In this document: positions 52,465 through 61,052 of the stretch, piece after piece
How the letters are laid out: each line of letters begins with the position of its first letter
How positions within the stretch are numbered: the stretch's first letter is position 1
From: Streptomyces sp. CGMCC 4.7035
GTDB lineage: Bacteria > Actinomycetota > Actinomycetes > Streptomycetales > Streptomycetaceae
DNA: 64,000 nucleotides
Reading direction: 5' to 3'
Assembly: GCF_031583065.1 (NCBI RefSeq)
Contig: NZ_CP134053.1
Span: 1,364,001-1,428,000 of the forward strand
Made by a program: the position numbers and the translations under genes
Notes under the pieces: model-generated
Database searches by the model: none
What the model was told of the DNA's origin: nothing
Seen by the model: the letters and a program-made list of their open reading frames with translations, nothing else

Positions 52465-52586
52465 GGCGAGGTTCCCTCCCGCACGGCTGCTGCCTGGGCA
52501 AAACGGTCGTAGCCGGTCCTACCCGCGGCGTACGGAACACAATCCTCCTCTGTGTGGGTGATGTGCTCCCGCTGTGGACGGGGCAA

Positions 52587-52628
52587 AGGGGAGGGGCCCG
52601 GTGGTGTGTGCCACCGGGCCCCTCCCCT
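52587..52628 (-). terminator. Strong terminator of the DUF3107 gene
   Basis: An 18-bp perfect stem (AGGGGAGGGGCCCGGTGG and its complement) with a 6-nt loop TGTGTG. On the minus strand it is followed by TTTG. It ends 33 bp past the stop of the DUF3107 gene. Confidence 0.92.
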
Positions 52629-52661
52629 CTGCTTCGTTCGGAGCTACTGCTCCACTCGGAA

Positions 52662-52889
52662 CTACAGCGCGCCGAAGCCCACCTTGCGCGGGGCCGGCTC
52701 GCCGATCTCCACGTACGCGAGACGGTCGGCCGGGACCAGCACCTTGCGGCCGTGCTCATCCACGAGGCTCAGCAGCTGCGACTTGCCGGCCAGCGCATCG
52801 GCCACGAGGCGCTCGACCTCCTCGGCACTCTGACCACTCTCCAGAGCGATCTCGCGGGGCGCGTGCTGCACGCCGATCTTGACCTCCAC
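52662..52889 (-). CDS. DUF3107 protein (Rv3208A/TB9.4-like)
   Basis: A 75-residue conserved actinobacterial protein beginning VEVKIGVQHAPREIALESGQ and ending RLAYVEIGEPAPRKVGFG. It has an alternating beta/alpha look and is acidic. The function is unknown. I chose GTG 52889 because GGAGGG lies 9 bp upstream; ATG 52916 would add nine residues but has no site. It is downstream of the TetR gene in the same direction, as in mycobacteria. Confidence 0.88.
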   Translation of the reverse strand: MEVKIGVQHAPREIALESGQSAEEVERLVADALAGKSQLLSLVDEHGRKVLVPADRLAYVEIGEPAPRKVGFGAL

Positions 52890-53038
52890 GGCTTTGTCCC
52901 TCCGACGGTCAGTCATGTGCGCGGCCGTCCGCGCCGTACCAGCACACATTAGCCCGGTGAGGGGACGTACACGCTCCGCGCCGGAACGCCAGGAGCGAAC
53001 AGCCGACGGGAACAAACAGCCGTACGGCCCCGCTCGGC

Positions 53039-53130
53039 GGAACCGTACGGCTCGGCTCGGCGGAACCGTACGGCTCGGCTCGGCGGAACCGTACGGCTCG
53101 GCTCCGTGGAACCGTACGGCTCGGCTCGGT
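53039..53130. repeat. 23-bp tandem repeats with CCGTACGG palindromes
   Basis: Four 23-bp units GGAACCGTACGGCTCGGCTC plus GGC (or GGT, CGT) run from 53039 to 53130; a partial unit precedes them (CCGTACGGCCCCGCTCGGC at about 53020). Each unit holds the palindrome CCGTACGG at the same phase, two helical turns apart. The array lies between the tetR stop and the DUF3107 start. Confidence 0.9.
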
Positions 53131-53168
53131 GATGTCGTGCGCGACGCTCAGCGGTGTCGCACGCCCCC

Positions 53169-53810
53169 TCAGTGCTGTTCGCTGCCGTGCAGCGGGAAAC
53201 CCGCGATGCCCCGCCAGGCCAGCGAGGTCAGCAGCTGGACCGCCTGGTCGCGCGGCACGCTGCGGTCGCTGTGCAGCCAGGAGCGCGCCACGACCTGGGC
53301 GAGGCCGCCGAGACCCGACGCCAGCAGCATCGATTCGGCCCGCGACAGGCCGGTGTCCTCGGCGATGACGTCGCAGATCGCCTCCGCGCACTCGATCGTG
53401 ACCTTGTCGACGCGCTCGCGCACGGCGGGCTCGTTGGTCAGGTCCGACTCGAAGACCAGCCGGAACGCGCCGCCGTCGTCCTCCACGTACGCGAAATACG
53501 CGTCCATGGTGGCCCGCACGCGCTGCTTGTTGTCGGACGTCGAGGCGAGCGCGCTCCGTACGGCCTGCAGCAGCGCCTCGCAGTGCTGGTCCAGCAGGGC
53601 CAGATAGAGGTCGAGCTTGCCCGGGAAGTGCTGGTAGAGCACCGGCTTGCTGACGCCGGCGCGCTCGGCGATGTCGTCCATCGCGGCCGCGTGGTACCCC
53701 TGTGCCACGAAGACTTCCTGCGCGGCGCCCAGCAGCTGGTTGCGTCGGGCACGGCGAGGCAGCCGAGTGCCCCGCGGGCGTGCCGCCTCTGTCTGCTCGA
53801 TGGCTGTCAC
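53169..53810 (-). CDS. TetR family transcriptional regulator (Rv3208-like)
   Basis: A 213-residue repressor. The N-terminal helix-turn-helix is RRNQLLGAAQEVFVAQGYHA, then AAMDDIAERAGVSKPVLYQH and FPGKLDLY. The C-terminal ligand domain is of normal length. The ligand and targets are unknown. I chose the GTG at 53810, with GGGAGGCGG upstream; the ATG at 53834 adds eight residues. The 23-bp palindrome array immediately downstream could be its binding site, but this is inference only. Confidence 0.9.
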   Translation of the reverse strand: MTAIEQTEAARPRGTRLPRRARRNQLLGAAQEVFVAQGYHAAAMDDIAERAGVSKPVLYQHFPGKLDLYLALLDQHCEALLQAVRSALASTSDNKQRVRATMDAYFAYVEDDGGAFRLVFESDLTNEPAVRERVDKVTIECAEAICDVIAEDTGLSRAESMLLASGLGGLAQVVARSWLHSDRSVPRDQAVQLLTSLAWRGIAGFPLHGSEQH

Positions 53811-54056
53811 GCCGCCTCCCAAAATCGTCCACATGCGGTGTGCGCCGCGTCGCCATCGTACTTTTCGGTAACCGTGCTGTGCGCGGTGCGAGCGCAGAAT
53901 TTCACGGACCGGACAATGGCGAAAGGCTCCCGGAGCACCACAAACGGGGGCAGGGCGGGCCGATGACCACCCCCCACCGTGTGCCGGGCCCGCGGCCTCT
54001 CGCCTGGCGTACTCGTCATCTTGCCCGATGTGATCGTCCTCTTACCTCACCGATGC

Positions 54057-54278
54057 TCACCGATAGTCGTCCTCATCGAGGGTGATGACGCGTTTCTGCT
54101 CCACGAGATCGGCCTCGTTGGCGCGGAGAATGTCCTCTTCGGTCAGGGGTTCGTCCCGCTCGGGGGCGAGTTCCGCGAGTTGTTCCGCGGCGTCGTTCTC
54201 CGGAGCTTCCACGTCGAGTTCTACGGCGTCGGTCTCGTCGTCCTCGAACGTCTCGGGATCAGTGGGGTCTACGGCCAT
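54057..54278 (-). CDS. Small acidic protein
   Basis: A 73-residue, strongly acidic protein (AVDPTDPETFEDDETDAVEL; EPLTEEDILRANEADLVEQ) that ends in ITLDEDDYR. It is probably disordered in its first half and helical in its second. The ATG at 54278 has GGAAGGGAG upstream. I do not recognise a family, although such a gene is common at this spot in Streptomyces. It is divergent from the hydrolase gene across a repeat-rich region. Confidence 0.75.
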   Translation of the reverse strand: MAVDPTDPETFEDDETDAVELDVEAPENDAAEQLAELAPERDEPLTEEDILRANEADLVEQKRVITLDEDDYR

Positions 54279-54609
54279 GGTGGGCTCCCTTCCTAGAACT
54301 CCTGGCACGTCCCTGAAAGAGGCAGGGGCCACAAGCGGGTGCCCTGCTATGAGCCTAGGAGACACCCGATCTGGACGCTATGTGTGGTGAAGGCGCTATG
54401 TGCAGTGAAGGGGACGCTTTGCGGCGGCCGACGCGCCTCACCGTCACGTGTGCCCCGCACCGGGATGCGTGCACCACGCTGGTGTGCGCCGCACCGGGAT
54501 GCGCGCGCCACGCTGGTGTGCCGCACCAGGATGCGCGCGCGCCACGCTCGTGCCGTCTGTGACGGCGAACACATGAACCACTCGCGTGATCGTCTCGTAA
54601 CATTGCTCC
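54279..54609. repeat. Promoter region with imperfect 35-40 bp tandem repeats
   Basis: At 54448-54558 three imperfect copies of GTGTGCCCCGCACCGGGATG followed by CGTGCACCACGCTG are found, 33-39 bp apart. The copies contain GCGTGCACCACGC-type short palindromes. The 331-bp interval separates the divergent small acidic protein and hydrolase genes. No gene is seen. Confidence 0.7.
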
Positions 54610-55683
54610 ATGTCTTCGACCGAGTTGCCGTTTGCCGCCCCGGCCGCCAATGTGCTCCCGAAGGTGTCGCCCGTCAGGGTCGAGGAGGGCGAGCGGCTCA
54701 GGTCGGTGGGGCTGCCGGGGATCACGCTGACCGTGCGGTCGAGGCCGCCGGAGCGTGAGGGCCTGCCGCCCGCGCTGTATGTGCACGGACTCGGCGGTTC
54801 CTCCCAGAACTGGTCCGCGCTGATGGCGCTGCTGGACGGGCACGTCGACGGCGAGGCCCTGGACCTTCCGGGCTTCGGCGACTCGCCGCCGCCGGACGAC
54901 GGCAACTATTCGGTCACCGGGCACGCGCGCGCTGTCATTCGCCTCCTGGACGCGGCCGGCCGTGGTCCCGTGCACCTGTTCGGCAACTCGATGGGCGGCG
55001 CCGTCGCGACGCGCGTGGCGGCCGTGCGCCCCGACCTCGTCCGTACGCTCACGCTCGTCTCGCCCGCTCTGCCGGAGATCCGCGTGCAGCGCGGCGCGGT
55101 TCCTACGGGCCTGCTCGCGCTGCCCGGCGTCGCCGCCCTGTTCACCCGGTACACCAAGGACTGGACGGCCGAGCAGCGCGTCCGCGGGGTCATGGCGCTC
55201 TGCTACGGCGACCCCGGGCGCGTCACCCCGGAAGGCTTCCGCAACGCGGTCGAGGAGATGGAGCGGCGGCTCCAGTTGCCGTACTTCTGGGACGCCATGG
55301 CGCGTTCGGCGCGCGGGATCGTGAACGCGTACACGCTGGGCGGGCAGCACGGGCTGTGGCGCCAGGCGGAGCGAGTGCTCGCGCCGACGCTGCTCGTGTA
55401 CGGCGGCCGGGACCAGCTGGTGTCGTTCCGCATGGCCGGCCGCGCGGCGCGCGCCTTCCGCGACTCCCGGCTGCTGTCCCTGCCGGACGCGGGGCACGTC
55501 GCGATGATGGAGTACCCGGATCTGGTGGCGACGGCGTTCCGTGAACTCCTCGCGGAAGCAGGCGGGTTGTCCGAGCCGGCGAACATGGCCGCGAAGGCGG
55601 CCGCGAACGGGGCCGCGCCCGTGGGCGATGCCGGTGACGCCGCCGCGACGGACGAGTCCGGCAGCGCCGGCGCGGGGAGCTGA
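54610..55683 (+). CDS. Alpha/beta hydrolase
   Basis: A 357-residue alpha/beta-fold hydrolase. The oxyanion loop is LYVHGLGGSSQNW, the nucleophile is in LFGNSMGGAVATR, the acid is probably in VYGGRDQLV, and the His is in PDAGHVAMMEYPD. The C-terminal 40 residues are Ala/Gly-rich and probably disordered. No signal peptide. The nearest types are haloperoxidase-like or C-C hydrolases; the substrate is unknown. The ATG at 54610 is 8 bp upstream-compatible with no strong site. The next gene starts 8 bp after its stop, so they form an operon. Confidence 0.88.
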   Translation: MSSTELPFAAPAANVLPKVSPVRVEEGERLRSVGLPGITLTVRSRPPEREGLPPALYVHGLGGSSQNWSALMALLDGHVDGEALDLPGFGDSPPPDDGNYSVTGHARAVIRLLDAAGRGPVHLFGNSMGGAVATRVAAVRPDLVRTLTLVSPALPEIRVQRGAVPTGLLALPGVAALFTRYTKDWTAEQRVRGVMALCYGDPGRVTPEGFRNAVEEMERRLQLPYFWDAMARSARGIVNAYTLGGQHGLWRQAERVLAPTLLVYGGRDQLVSFRMAGRAARAFRDSRLLSLPDAGHVAMMEYPDLVATAFRELLAEAGGLSEPANMAAKAAANGAAPVGDAGDAAATDESGSAGAGS

Positions 55684-55691
55684 GGCGCGGC

Positions 55692-57194
55692 GTGGGACGG
55701 CACAGCCGCAAGGGGCGGGGCAACAAGAGGAACATGGACGCCGGGCCGGTGCCTGGCGTACCCGCGGCGGGTACACCGACGCGGGCCGAGCCGGCACCGA
55801 CGGACCGGTCGGCGCGGGGCGCGACGGCACCCACAGCCCCACCCGCATCCACACCCGCATTCGCTCATGGCGCGCCCAGGGGCGCCGAGGGTACGCCTGC
55901 TCATGGGGTGCCGCGTGTTCCTGACGGGACCCCGGCGCGTGGGGTGCCGCGTTTCGCGGACGGTACGCCTGCTCATGGGGTGCCGCGTGTTCCTGACGGC
56001 ACCCCCGCCCACGGCATGCCCCGCTTTCCCGACGGCACCCCCGCCCACGGAACCCCCCGAGTCCGCGGCGGTCACCCCCAGCAGCATGAACCCGGCGGTG
56101 GCTGGGGCCAGTTCCACAGCGGGCCCGTGCCTCAGGCCGCGCCGCCCGGACGCCCCGCGCCCCGCATCCCGCACCAGCGGTCGCAGCCCGGCCCCCGCCA
56201 GGAGTACCTCGAAGCCTTCGAGGAGGGCGACGACGTCTTCGCGCCCCGTCGTACCGGCCGCGCCGACCGTCCGCCTCTCACCGACGACCGCGGCGCCGGG
56301 GCGGGCACCGGGACGAAGACCGGGGCGGACATCGGTACCGACGACGCGTCGGCGACCGAGGCCGACGAAGCGGCGCGCAAGGGGAGCCGCAAGGGGCGTA
56401 CCTTCACCGGGATCGCGGCCGCCGCCGTCACCACCGTGCTCGCGGTCGTCGTCGCCGGCCAGGTTGCCGACCGGCAGGACGGCAGCGCCGCGCGGTCGCA
56501 GGCCGCCACCGCCGACCGGGCCCGCGCCGCCCACGACTCTGCCACCCGTGGCAACGACCGCCCGACCCCCTCCGTTGTGCCCAGCGCGACGCCGCTGACG
56601 TACGCGCAGGCGATGGGCAAGAAGTACCCGCTCAGCGCCACGCTGAAGGGCTCGGGGAAGTTCGAAGCGGTCCCCGGCATCGACAAGGCACCCGGCACGG
56701 GGCGGAAGTACACCTACCGTGTGGACGTGGAGAAGGGGCTCGGCCTCGACGGCGAACTCTTCGCACAAGCCGTGCACAAGACCCTCAACGACGACCGCAG
56801 CTGGTCCCACAACGGCGCCCGCACCTTCGAGCGCGTCCACTCCGGCAAGCCCGACTTCGTGATCACGCTGGCCAGCCCCGGCACCACCGCCGTCTGGTGC
56901 CTCAAGTCCGGCCTCGACACCGCGGAGGACAACGTCTCGTGCGATTCGGCCTCGACCGAGCGCGTGATGATCAACGCCTATCGCTGGGCGCAGGGCTCGA
57001 AGACCTACGGTGACGCGATTCACGCCTACCGCCAGATGCTGATCAACCACGAGGTCGGCCACCGCCTCGGCCACAACCACGTCACCTGCGACAAGAACGG
57101 TGAGTTGGCGCCGGTCATGCAGCAGCAGACGAAGTTCCTCGACCACGACGGAATCCACTGTCTGCCCAATCCCTGGCCCTACCCGGGGAGTTGA
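55692..57194 (+). CDS. DUF3152 membrane protein with zinc-protease motif
   Basis: A 500-residue protein. The N-terminal 230 residues are Pro/Gly-rich with five 12-residue repeats around DGTPAHGVPRVP. One membrane span lies near residues 237-257 (FTGIAAAAVTTVLAVVVAGQ). The extracytoplasmic C-terminal domain is DUF3152 with HEVGHRLGHNH, the extended HExxHxxGxxH of metzincin-type zinc proteases; conserved Cys residues flank it. It may be a wall-facing protease, but activity is not shown. The GTG at 55692 follows the hydrolase stop closely. In mycobacteria (Rv3207c) it sits beside moeB1. Confidence 0.9.
   Translation: MGRHSRKGRGNKRNMDAGPVPGVPAAGTPTRAEPAPTDRSARGATAPTAPPASTPAFAHGAPRGAEGTPAHGVPRVPDGTPARGVPRFADGTPAHGVPRVPDGTPAHGMPRFPDGTPAHGTPRVRGGHPQQHEPGGGWGQFHSGPVPQAAPPGRPAPRIPHQRSQPGPRQEYLEAFEEGDDVFAPRRTGRADRPPLTDDRGAGAGTGTKTGADIGTDDASATEADEAARKGSRKGRTFTGIAAAAVTTVLAVVVAGQVADRQDGSAARSQAATADRARAAHDSATRGNDRPTPSVVPSATPLTYAQAMGKKYPLSATLKGSGKFEAVPGIDKAPGTGRKYTYRVDVEKGLGLDGELFAQAVHKTLNDDRSWSHNGARTFERVHSGKPDFVITLASPGTTAVWCLKSGLDTAEDNVSCDSASTERVMINAYRWAQGSKTYGDAIHAYRQMLINHEVGHRLGHNHVTCDKNGELAPVMQQQTKFLDHDGIHCLPNPWPYPGS
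55887..56066 (+). repeat. 36-bp repeats in the DUF3152 gene
   Basis: Five in-frame copies of a 36-bp unit, starting near GGTACGCCTGCTCATGGGGT and encoding GTPAHGVPRVPD-type blocks, run from about 55887 to 56066. The copies are 80-100% alike. One copy has lost identity in the second half. Confidence 0.85.
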
Positions 57195-57215
57195 CGGGCG
57201 GCACTCTCGTCACAT

Positions 57216-57302
57216 GGACTTGCGTTCCGGCTGGAGAAGGGCGCCGCACTGGCCCTGGCCGGCGAGTCCGGCTCCGGCAAGTCCACCGCCCTTGAACGAA
57301 AC
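57216..57302 (+). pseudogene. Fragment of an ABC transporter ATPase gene
   Basis: Twenty-nine codons read GLAFRLEKGAALALAGESGS, then GKSTALERN: the last strand before the P-loop and an intact Walker A (GESGSGKST) of a peptide-type ABC ATPase. Neither the upstream first strand nor anything downstream (signature, Walker B) is present, and no start codon with a binding site serves it. It is therefore a remnant of a deleted transporter gene between the DUF3152 gene and the glycosyltransferase. Confidence 0.7.
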
Positions 57303-57486
57303 GTAATCAGTCGATCTCTTAGCGCGACCGAACGCGGTCCGTGTGGGAAAGTTACGACCGTTCACCCCTTTTGGTGGCGCGATGGACAACCGTCCGCCGC
57401 GCCACCGTCATGTCCGCATACCTTCTTCCCGCTGCGAGCCGCCGGGGCAATGGCGGCTCCTCATGCGGGAGATCGGGGGTGTGTTC

Positions 57487-59220
57487 GTGCGCATCGGACT
57501 GCTTACGGAAGGTGGCTATCCGCATGTGAGCGGTGACGCCAGGCTCTGGTGTGACCGACTTGTGCGCGGGCTCGGGCGGCACGAGTTCGAGATCTATGCG
57601 CTCAGCCGCAGCGAGCGGCAGGAAGCCGAGGGCTGGATCCCGCTGCCGCCGCAGGTCAGCCGGGTACGGACGGCGCCTCTGTGGACCGCGGGGGACGACG
57701 GGGTCGCGTACGGGCGCCGGGCGCGGCGGCAATTCGCCGAGGCGTACGAGGAATTGGCCGCCGCATTCTGTGCGGCACCGGAGCCCGGGGCGCCGCAGAG
57801 CGCGTCCGGACCGGTCGGGCCCGAGGAGGACCGTTTCGGCAACGCCCTCTACGCGCTTGCCGAACTCGCCCGCGACGAGGGCGGACTGGTCGGCGCCCTG
57901 CGTTCCGAGACCGCCGTCCGCGCACTGGAACGCGCCTGCCGCGCCCCGGGCGCCATCCGGGCGGCGCGCACGGCACGTGTCCCCGATCTGCTGGATGTGG
58001 CCGCGCACGTCGAACGTGCCCTGCGCCCTCTCTCGCTCGACTGGTACGAGGACGACGGGCTCGGCTCGGTCGACCTCTGCCATGCCACGACGGGCGGCGC
58101 CGCGGCCCTGCCCGGGCTCCTCGCCGGGCACTTCGCGGGGGTCCCGCTGCTGGTCACCGAGTACGGCGTGCACCTGCGGGCGCACTACCTGGGCACGTCG
58201 GGCGGAGGGCCCTCCGCGGTGCGCGCGCTCCTCGCCTCCTTCCAGCGCCGGCTCGCCTCCGAGGTGTACCGGCGGGCCGTGTGCATCACGCCCGGCAACA
58301 CCCATGCCCGCCGCTGGCAGGAGCGGTGCGGCGCCGACCGGGACAAGCTGCGCACGGTCTACCCCGGCATGGAGGCGTCCCGGTTCACCGAAGTGGGCGA
58401 GTCGGCCGACTGCGGGGATCCTCACACGCTGGTCTGGGTCGGTCGCGTCGAGCCCGCCAAGGACCTGATCTCCCTGCTCCATGCCTTCGCGGAGATCCGC
58501 AAGGAGGATCCGAAGGCGCGGCTCCGGATCATCGGATCCGCAGCCGACGCCGAGGGTGAGGCCTACCTCGGGCACTGCAGGGCACTGGCCGCTCAGCTCT
58601 TCCCCGACGAGGCGGAAGGCGTGCACGCCGTCGGTGACAACCCGGTGTCCTTCGAGGAGATCGGCGGCCCGGAGGTGCCCGATCGGGCGGAGGCCTACGC
58701 GGCCGGGGCGGTCGTCGTCCTGTCGAGCGTCGTCGAAGGCTTTCCGATCAGTCTGGTGGAGGCCATGTTCTGCGGCCGCGCCACGGTGTCCACCGACGTG
58801 GGCGCGGTGGTCGAGGTCATCGGTGGTACGGGCCTCGTGGTCCCACCGCGCAACCCGCGGGCGCTCGCGGAGGCGTGTCTGGCGATGCTGCGCGACCCCG
58901 AGCGCCGTGAACGCCTGGGTGCGGCCGCCCGCGCGAGAGCCCAGGAGCTCTTCACCGTCGAGCAGAACGTGGCGGCATTTCACGGTATTTACCTGGAGAT
59001 CGTCTCCCGTGCGCCGGTGCGACGGGTGCTCGTGGACGACGCGGGGGAACCGCTGCCCTTCGGGGTGCCGGCGGAGGCGCATCTGCCCGGCCGCTGGACC
59101 GAGCTGCGCCACCTCGCCGGGAAACCGCGCTGGGCATGGGCACCGGGCCGCGCGGTGGCACCCGTACGCGCCGCCGGGCCGTTCCAGGAACCCGTCCCGG
59201 CGACGGAGGGCGCGCTATGA
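57487..59220 (+). CDS. PelF-like glycosyltransferase (DUF3492 plus GT4)
   Basis: A 577-residue retaining glycosyltransferase. Residues 1 to about 280 form the DUF3492 domain characteristic of PelF (RIGLLTEGGYPHVSGDARLW). The GT4 domain holds LVWVGRVEPAKDL, RLRIIGSA and the donor-site EGFPISLVEAMFCGR (E-x7-E). PelF polymerises a GalNAc/GlcNAc polysaccharide in Gram-negative biofilms. I chose GTG 57487, preceded by GGGGG; ATG 57463 and GTG 57481 are alternatives, and the longer frame from 57343 lacks a site. Its stop overlaps the next gene as ATGA, so it heads a probable operon of sugar genes. Confidence 0.88.
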   Translation: MRIGLLTEGGYPHVSGDARLWCDRLVRGLGRHEFEIYALSRSERQEAEGWIPLPPQVSRVRTAPLWTAGDDGVAYGRRARRQFAEAYEELAAAFCAAPEPGAPQSASGPVGPEEDRFGNALYALAELARDEGGLVGALRSETAVRALERACRAPGAIRAARTARVPDLLDVAAHVERALRPLSLDWYEDDGLGSVDLCHATTGGAAALPGLLAGHFAGVPLLVTEYGVHLRAHYLGTSGGGPSAVRALLASFQRRLASEVYRRAVCITPGNTHARRWQERCGADRDKLRTVYPGMEASRFTEVGESADCGDPHTLVWVGRVEPAKDLISLLHAFAEIRKEDPKARLRIIGSAADAEGEAYLGHCRALAAQLFPDEAEGVHAVGDNPVSFEEIGGPEVPDRAEAYAAGAVVVLSSVVEGFPISLVEAMFCGRATVSTDVGAVVEVIGGTGLVVPPRNPRALAEACLAMLRDPERRERLGAAARARAQELFTVEQNVAAFHGIYLEIVSRAPVRRVLVDDAGEPLPFGVPAEAHLPGRWTELRHLAGKPRWAWAPGRAVAPVRAAGPFQEPVPATEGAL

Positions 59221-60854
59221 GCGACCTGGGAGAACTGGATCGCCGTGGCACCCCGGGCAGGCCCGGAGGGTGGGACGCGCGGTCGCAGGAATGGCTCGCC
59301 GGTGCGGGGGAGACGGGCTTCCACGCGGAGGAGGCGACAGGGGCAGGCGTACGCGCGGACGCGGGAACGGCGGGCTCCGGCGCCGAAACGGCGGCGAGGG
59401 CCGCCGTGCTCGGGACCGCGCGCGCGGCCCGCACGGGCGCGCCCGAGGCGTTCCGCGCCGGGTTGTGCGGCGCGGAAGGCGCGCCGGACCTGCGCGGGGG
59501 CGCGCTCGACGAGGCCCAGGCCGAGAAGGGGGACGAGTCCTGGACATCGGAGGGTGCGCGTGTCGCGCAGAGGGGCGCGCGCGACGAATCTCCCGCCGGG
59601 GCACGCCCCGACGCAGTTCCAGACGACGCGCGTCCCGATGAATCGTCGGCCGAGGCGCGTCCCGATGGATCGCCCGCCGAGGCGCGCACGGATCTCACCG
59701 CGCCGGAGCGCGCGCTCCACACGGCAGCCGACGCCACGAGCCCCGCGCCCAACGCCGGCGCCAACCCGTCTCGCAAAACCCCCGGCCGCCGGGGCGCCGC
59801 CGACCCCGTCAAGGCCCTCATGCACCAGCACCGTGACCTTTGCGAGCGCGCTGTCGACCCCTTGGAGATCGCGGCCGGCCTTGAGGCCCACGGCCTGACC
59901 GACCGGACCGCCGCGCGCTTCCGGCATCGCGACGTGTTCTCGCTCGCCGAGGAGATGTACGCGCGCGTACCGCGCGACGGCGACCAGCCCCGGCAGCCTC
60001 CCGCACCTCCGGACGTCCGCCGCGGGCACTGGTCCTGGGCCGTCCTGGCGCTGCTCCCCGGCGCTCTGTGCGCGGGCGCTGTCATCGGGCTGCGGCTCAC
60101 CGAAGGCCGGCTCCGCCTCGCCGTCGCCGTGCTCGGTGCCGTCGCCGTAGTGCTCGGTCTGCGCGTGGCGCTATTCCGAGGTCCCCTGCACGCCCCCTCC
60201 CACGCCACCCCGGCCGCCACGCGCGCGTGGACGTGTTGGCTGCTCGCGTACGCACTCCTCGGCGACGGGCTGCTGCGCGCCGCGCTGGACGGCGGCCCCG
60301 ACGGTCCCTGGCCCCTGGCCACCGCGCCCGTCCTGGCGCTCGCCCTGGCCTGCGGCCCGGCCGCCTGGTGTGCCCACCTCCTCGCCGTCCGCGCCCGCCG
60401 CAGACTCGCCGTCAGCCGTGGCCTTGAGGAGTTCGCGTCCTCCGTCACCCCACTGCTCCTGGGCGTGTTCGGACTTTTTCTGTGCGGTCTGGGCGCGCTG
60501 CTGGCGCTGTGCGGGGCCGTACTCGGCGAGCCCGCCGCGTACGCCGGCGCCGGTTCCCTCGGCGCGCTCCTGCTGCTCGCCCGCCTGCTCACCGTGCATG
60601 GCTTCGGCCACGCCCCGGCAGTCGTCCTCGGTGCCGCGGCCGCCGCCGAGGCGACCGCGCTGACCACGGTCTTCGTCGGCCGCCTTCCCGGCTGCTCGTT
60701 CCTGGCCACCCCGGTCGAGACCCTGGCCGCCAACAGGGGCACGGACGCCGTCCCGGCCCTCGTCTGCGCCCTCGCCGCCCTGACCCTGCTGCTGTACGCG
60801 ACCCGCACCCTGACCCGGGCCTCGGCCCATGCCCGGCCACCCGGATCACCCTGA
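59217..60854 (+). CDS. Large multi-pass membrane protein of the polysaccharide locus
   Basis: A 545-residue protein. The N-terminal 200 residues are low-complexity, rich in Ala, Gly, Glu and Arg. A short conserved segment (DPVKALMHQHRDLCERAVDP; GLTDRTAARFRHRDVFSLAE) follows at about 200-255. Then come about nine membrane segments up to the end. It is not a clear PelG, which is a 12-span MATE-like protein. It overlaps the PelF-like gene by 4 bp, so it could be the membrane partner for polymer export or anchor the synthase. Function unknown. Confidence 0.8.
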   Translation: MSDLGELDRRGTPGRPGGWDARSQEWLAGAGETGFHAEEATGAGVRADAGTAGSGAETAARAAVLGTARAARTGAPEAFRAGLCGAEGAPDLRGGALDEAQAEKGDESWTSEGARVAQRGARDESPAGARPDAVPDDARPDESSAEARPDGSPAEARTDLTAPERALHTAADATSPAPNAGANPSRKTPGRRGAADPVKALMHQHRDLCERAVDPLEIAAGLEAHGLTDRTAARFRHRDVFSLAEEMYARVPRDGDQPRQPPAPPDVRRGHWSWAVLALLPGALCAGAVIGLRLTEGRLRLAVAVLGAVAVVLGLRVALFRGPLHAPSHATPAATRAWTCWLLAYALLGDGLLRAALDGGPDGPWPLATAPVLALALACGPAAWCAHLLAVRARRRLAVSRGLEEFASSVTPLLLGVFGLFLCGLGALLALCGAVLGEPAAYAGAGSLGALLLLARLLTVHGFGHAPAVVLGAAAAAEATALTTVFVGRLPGCSFLATPVETLAANRGTDAVPALVCALAALTLLLYATRTLTRASAHARPPGSP

Positions 60855-60857
60855 GCA

Positions 60858-60898
60858 GCGGCCCATGACACACCCCCACCTCCGACGCCATGGGCCGC
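60858..60898 (+). terminator. Possible weak hairpin after the membrane protein gene
   Basis: GCGGCCCATG at 60858-60867 and CATGGGCCGC at 60889-60898 form a 10-bp stem with a 21-nt loop. The long loop and lack of a T-tract make it a weak terminator at best; it may only attenuate. Confidence 0.4.
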
Positions 60899-61004
60899 CA
60901 CCGTTGCCCGGGACACCGTCCCCACTCCCGGCACACCCCTCCCGCGGGGCCGACACCGCGGGCTCCTCTCATCCCACGGCACCACCCCTGAAGGAGAACG
61001 TCAG

Positions 61005-61052
61005 ATGATCACCTCCCGAACCGGAGAGTCCGCCCCGGGAGCCGCCCGATGA
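61005..61052 (+). CDS. 15-residue ORF coupled to the epimerase gene
   Basis: ATG at 61005 is preceded by AAGGAG at ideal spacing and opens a 15-codon frame MITSRTGESAPGAAR, whose TGA overlaps the ATG of the epimerase gene. The strong site and overlap suggest that translation of the epimerase is coupled to this short ORF, since the epimerase's own upstream sequence GGGAGCC is weaker. It may have no role as a peptide. Confidence 0.45.
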   Translation: MITSRTGESAPGAAR

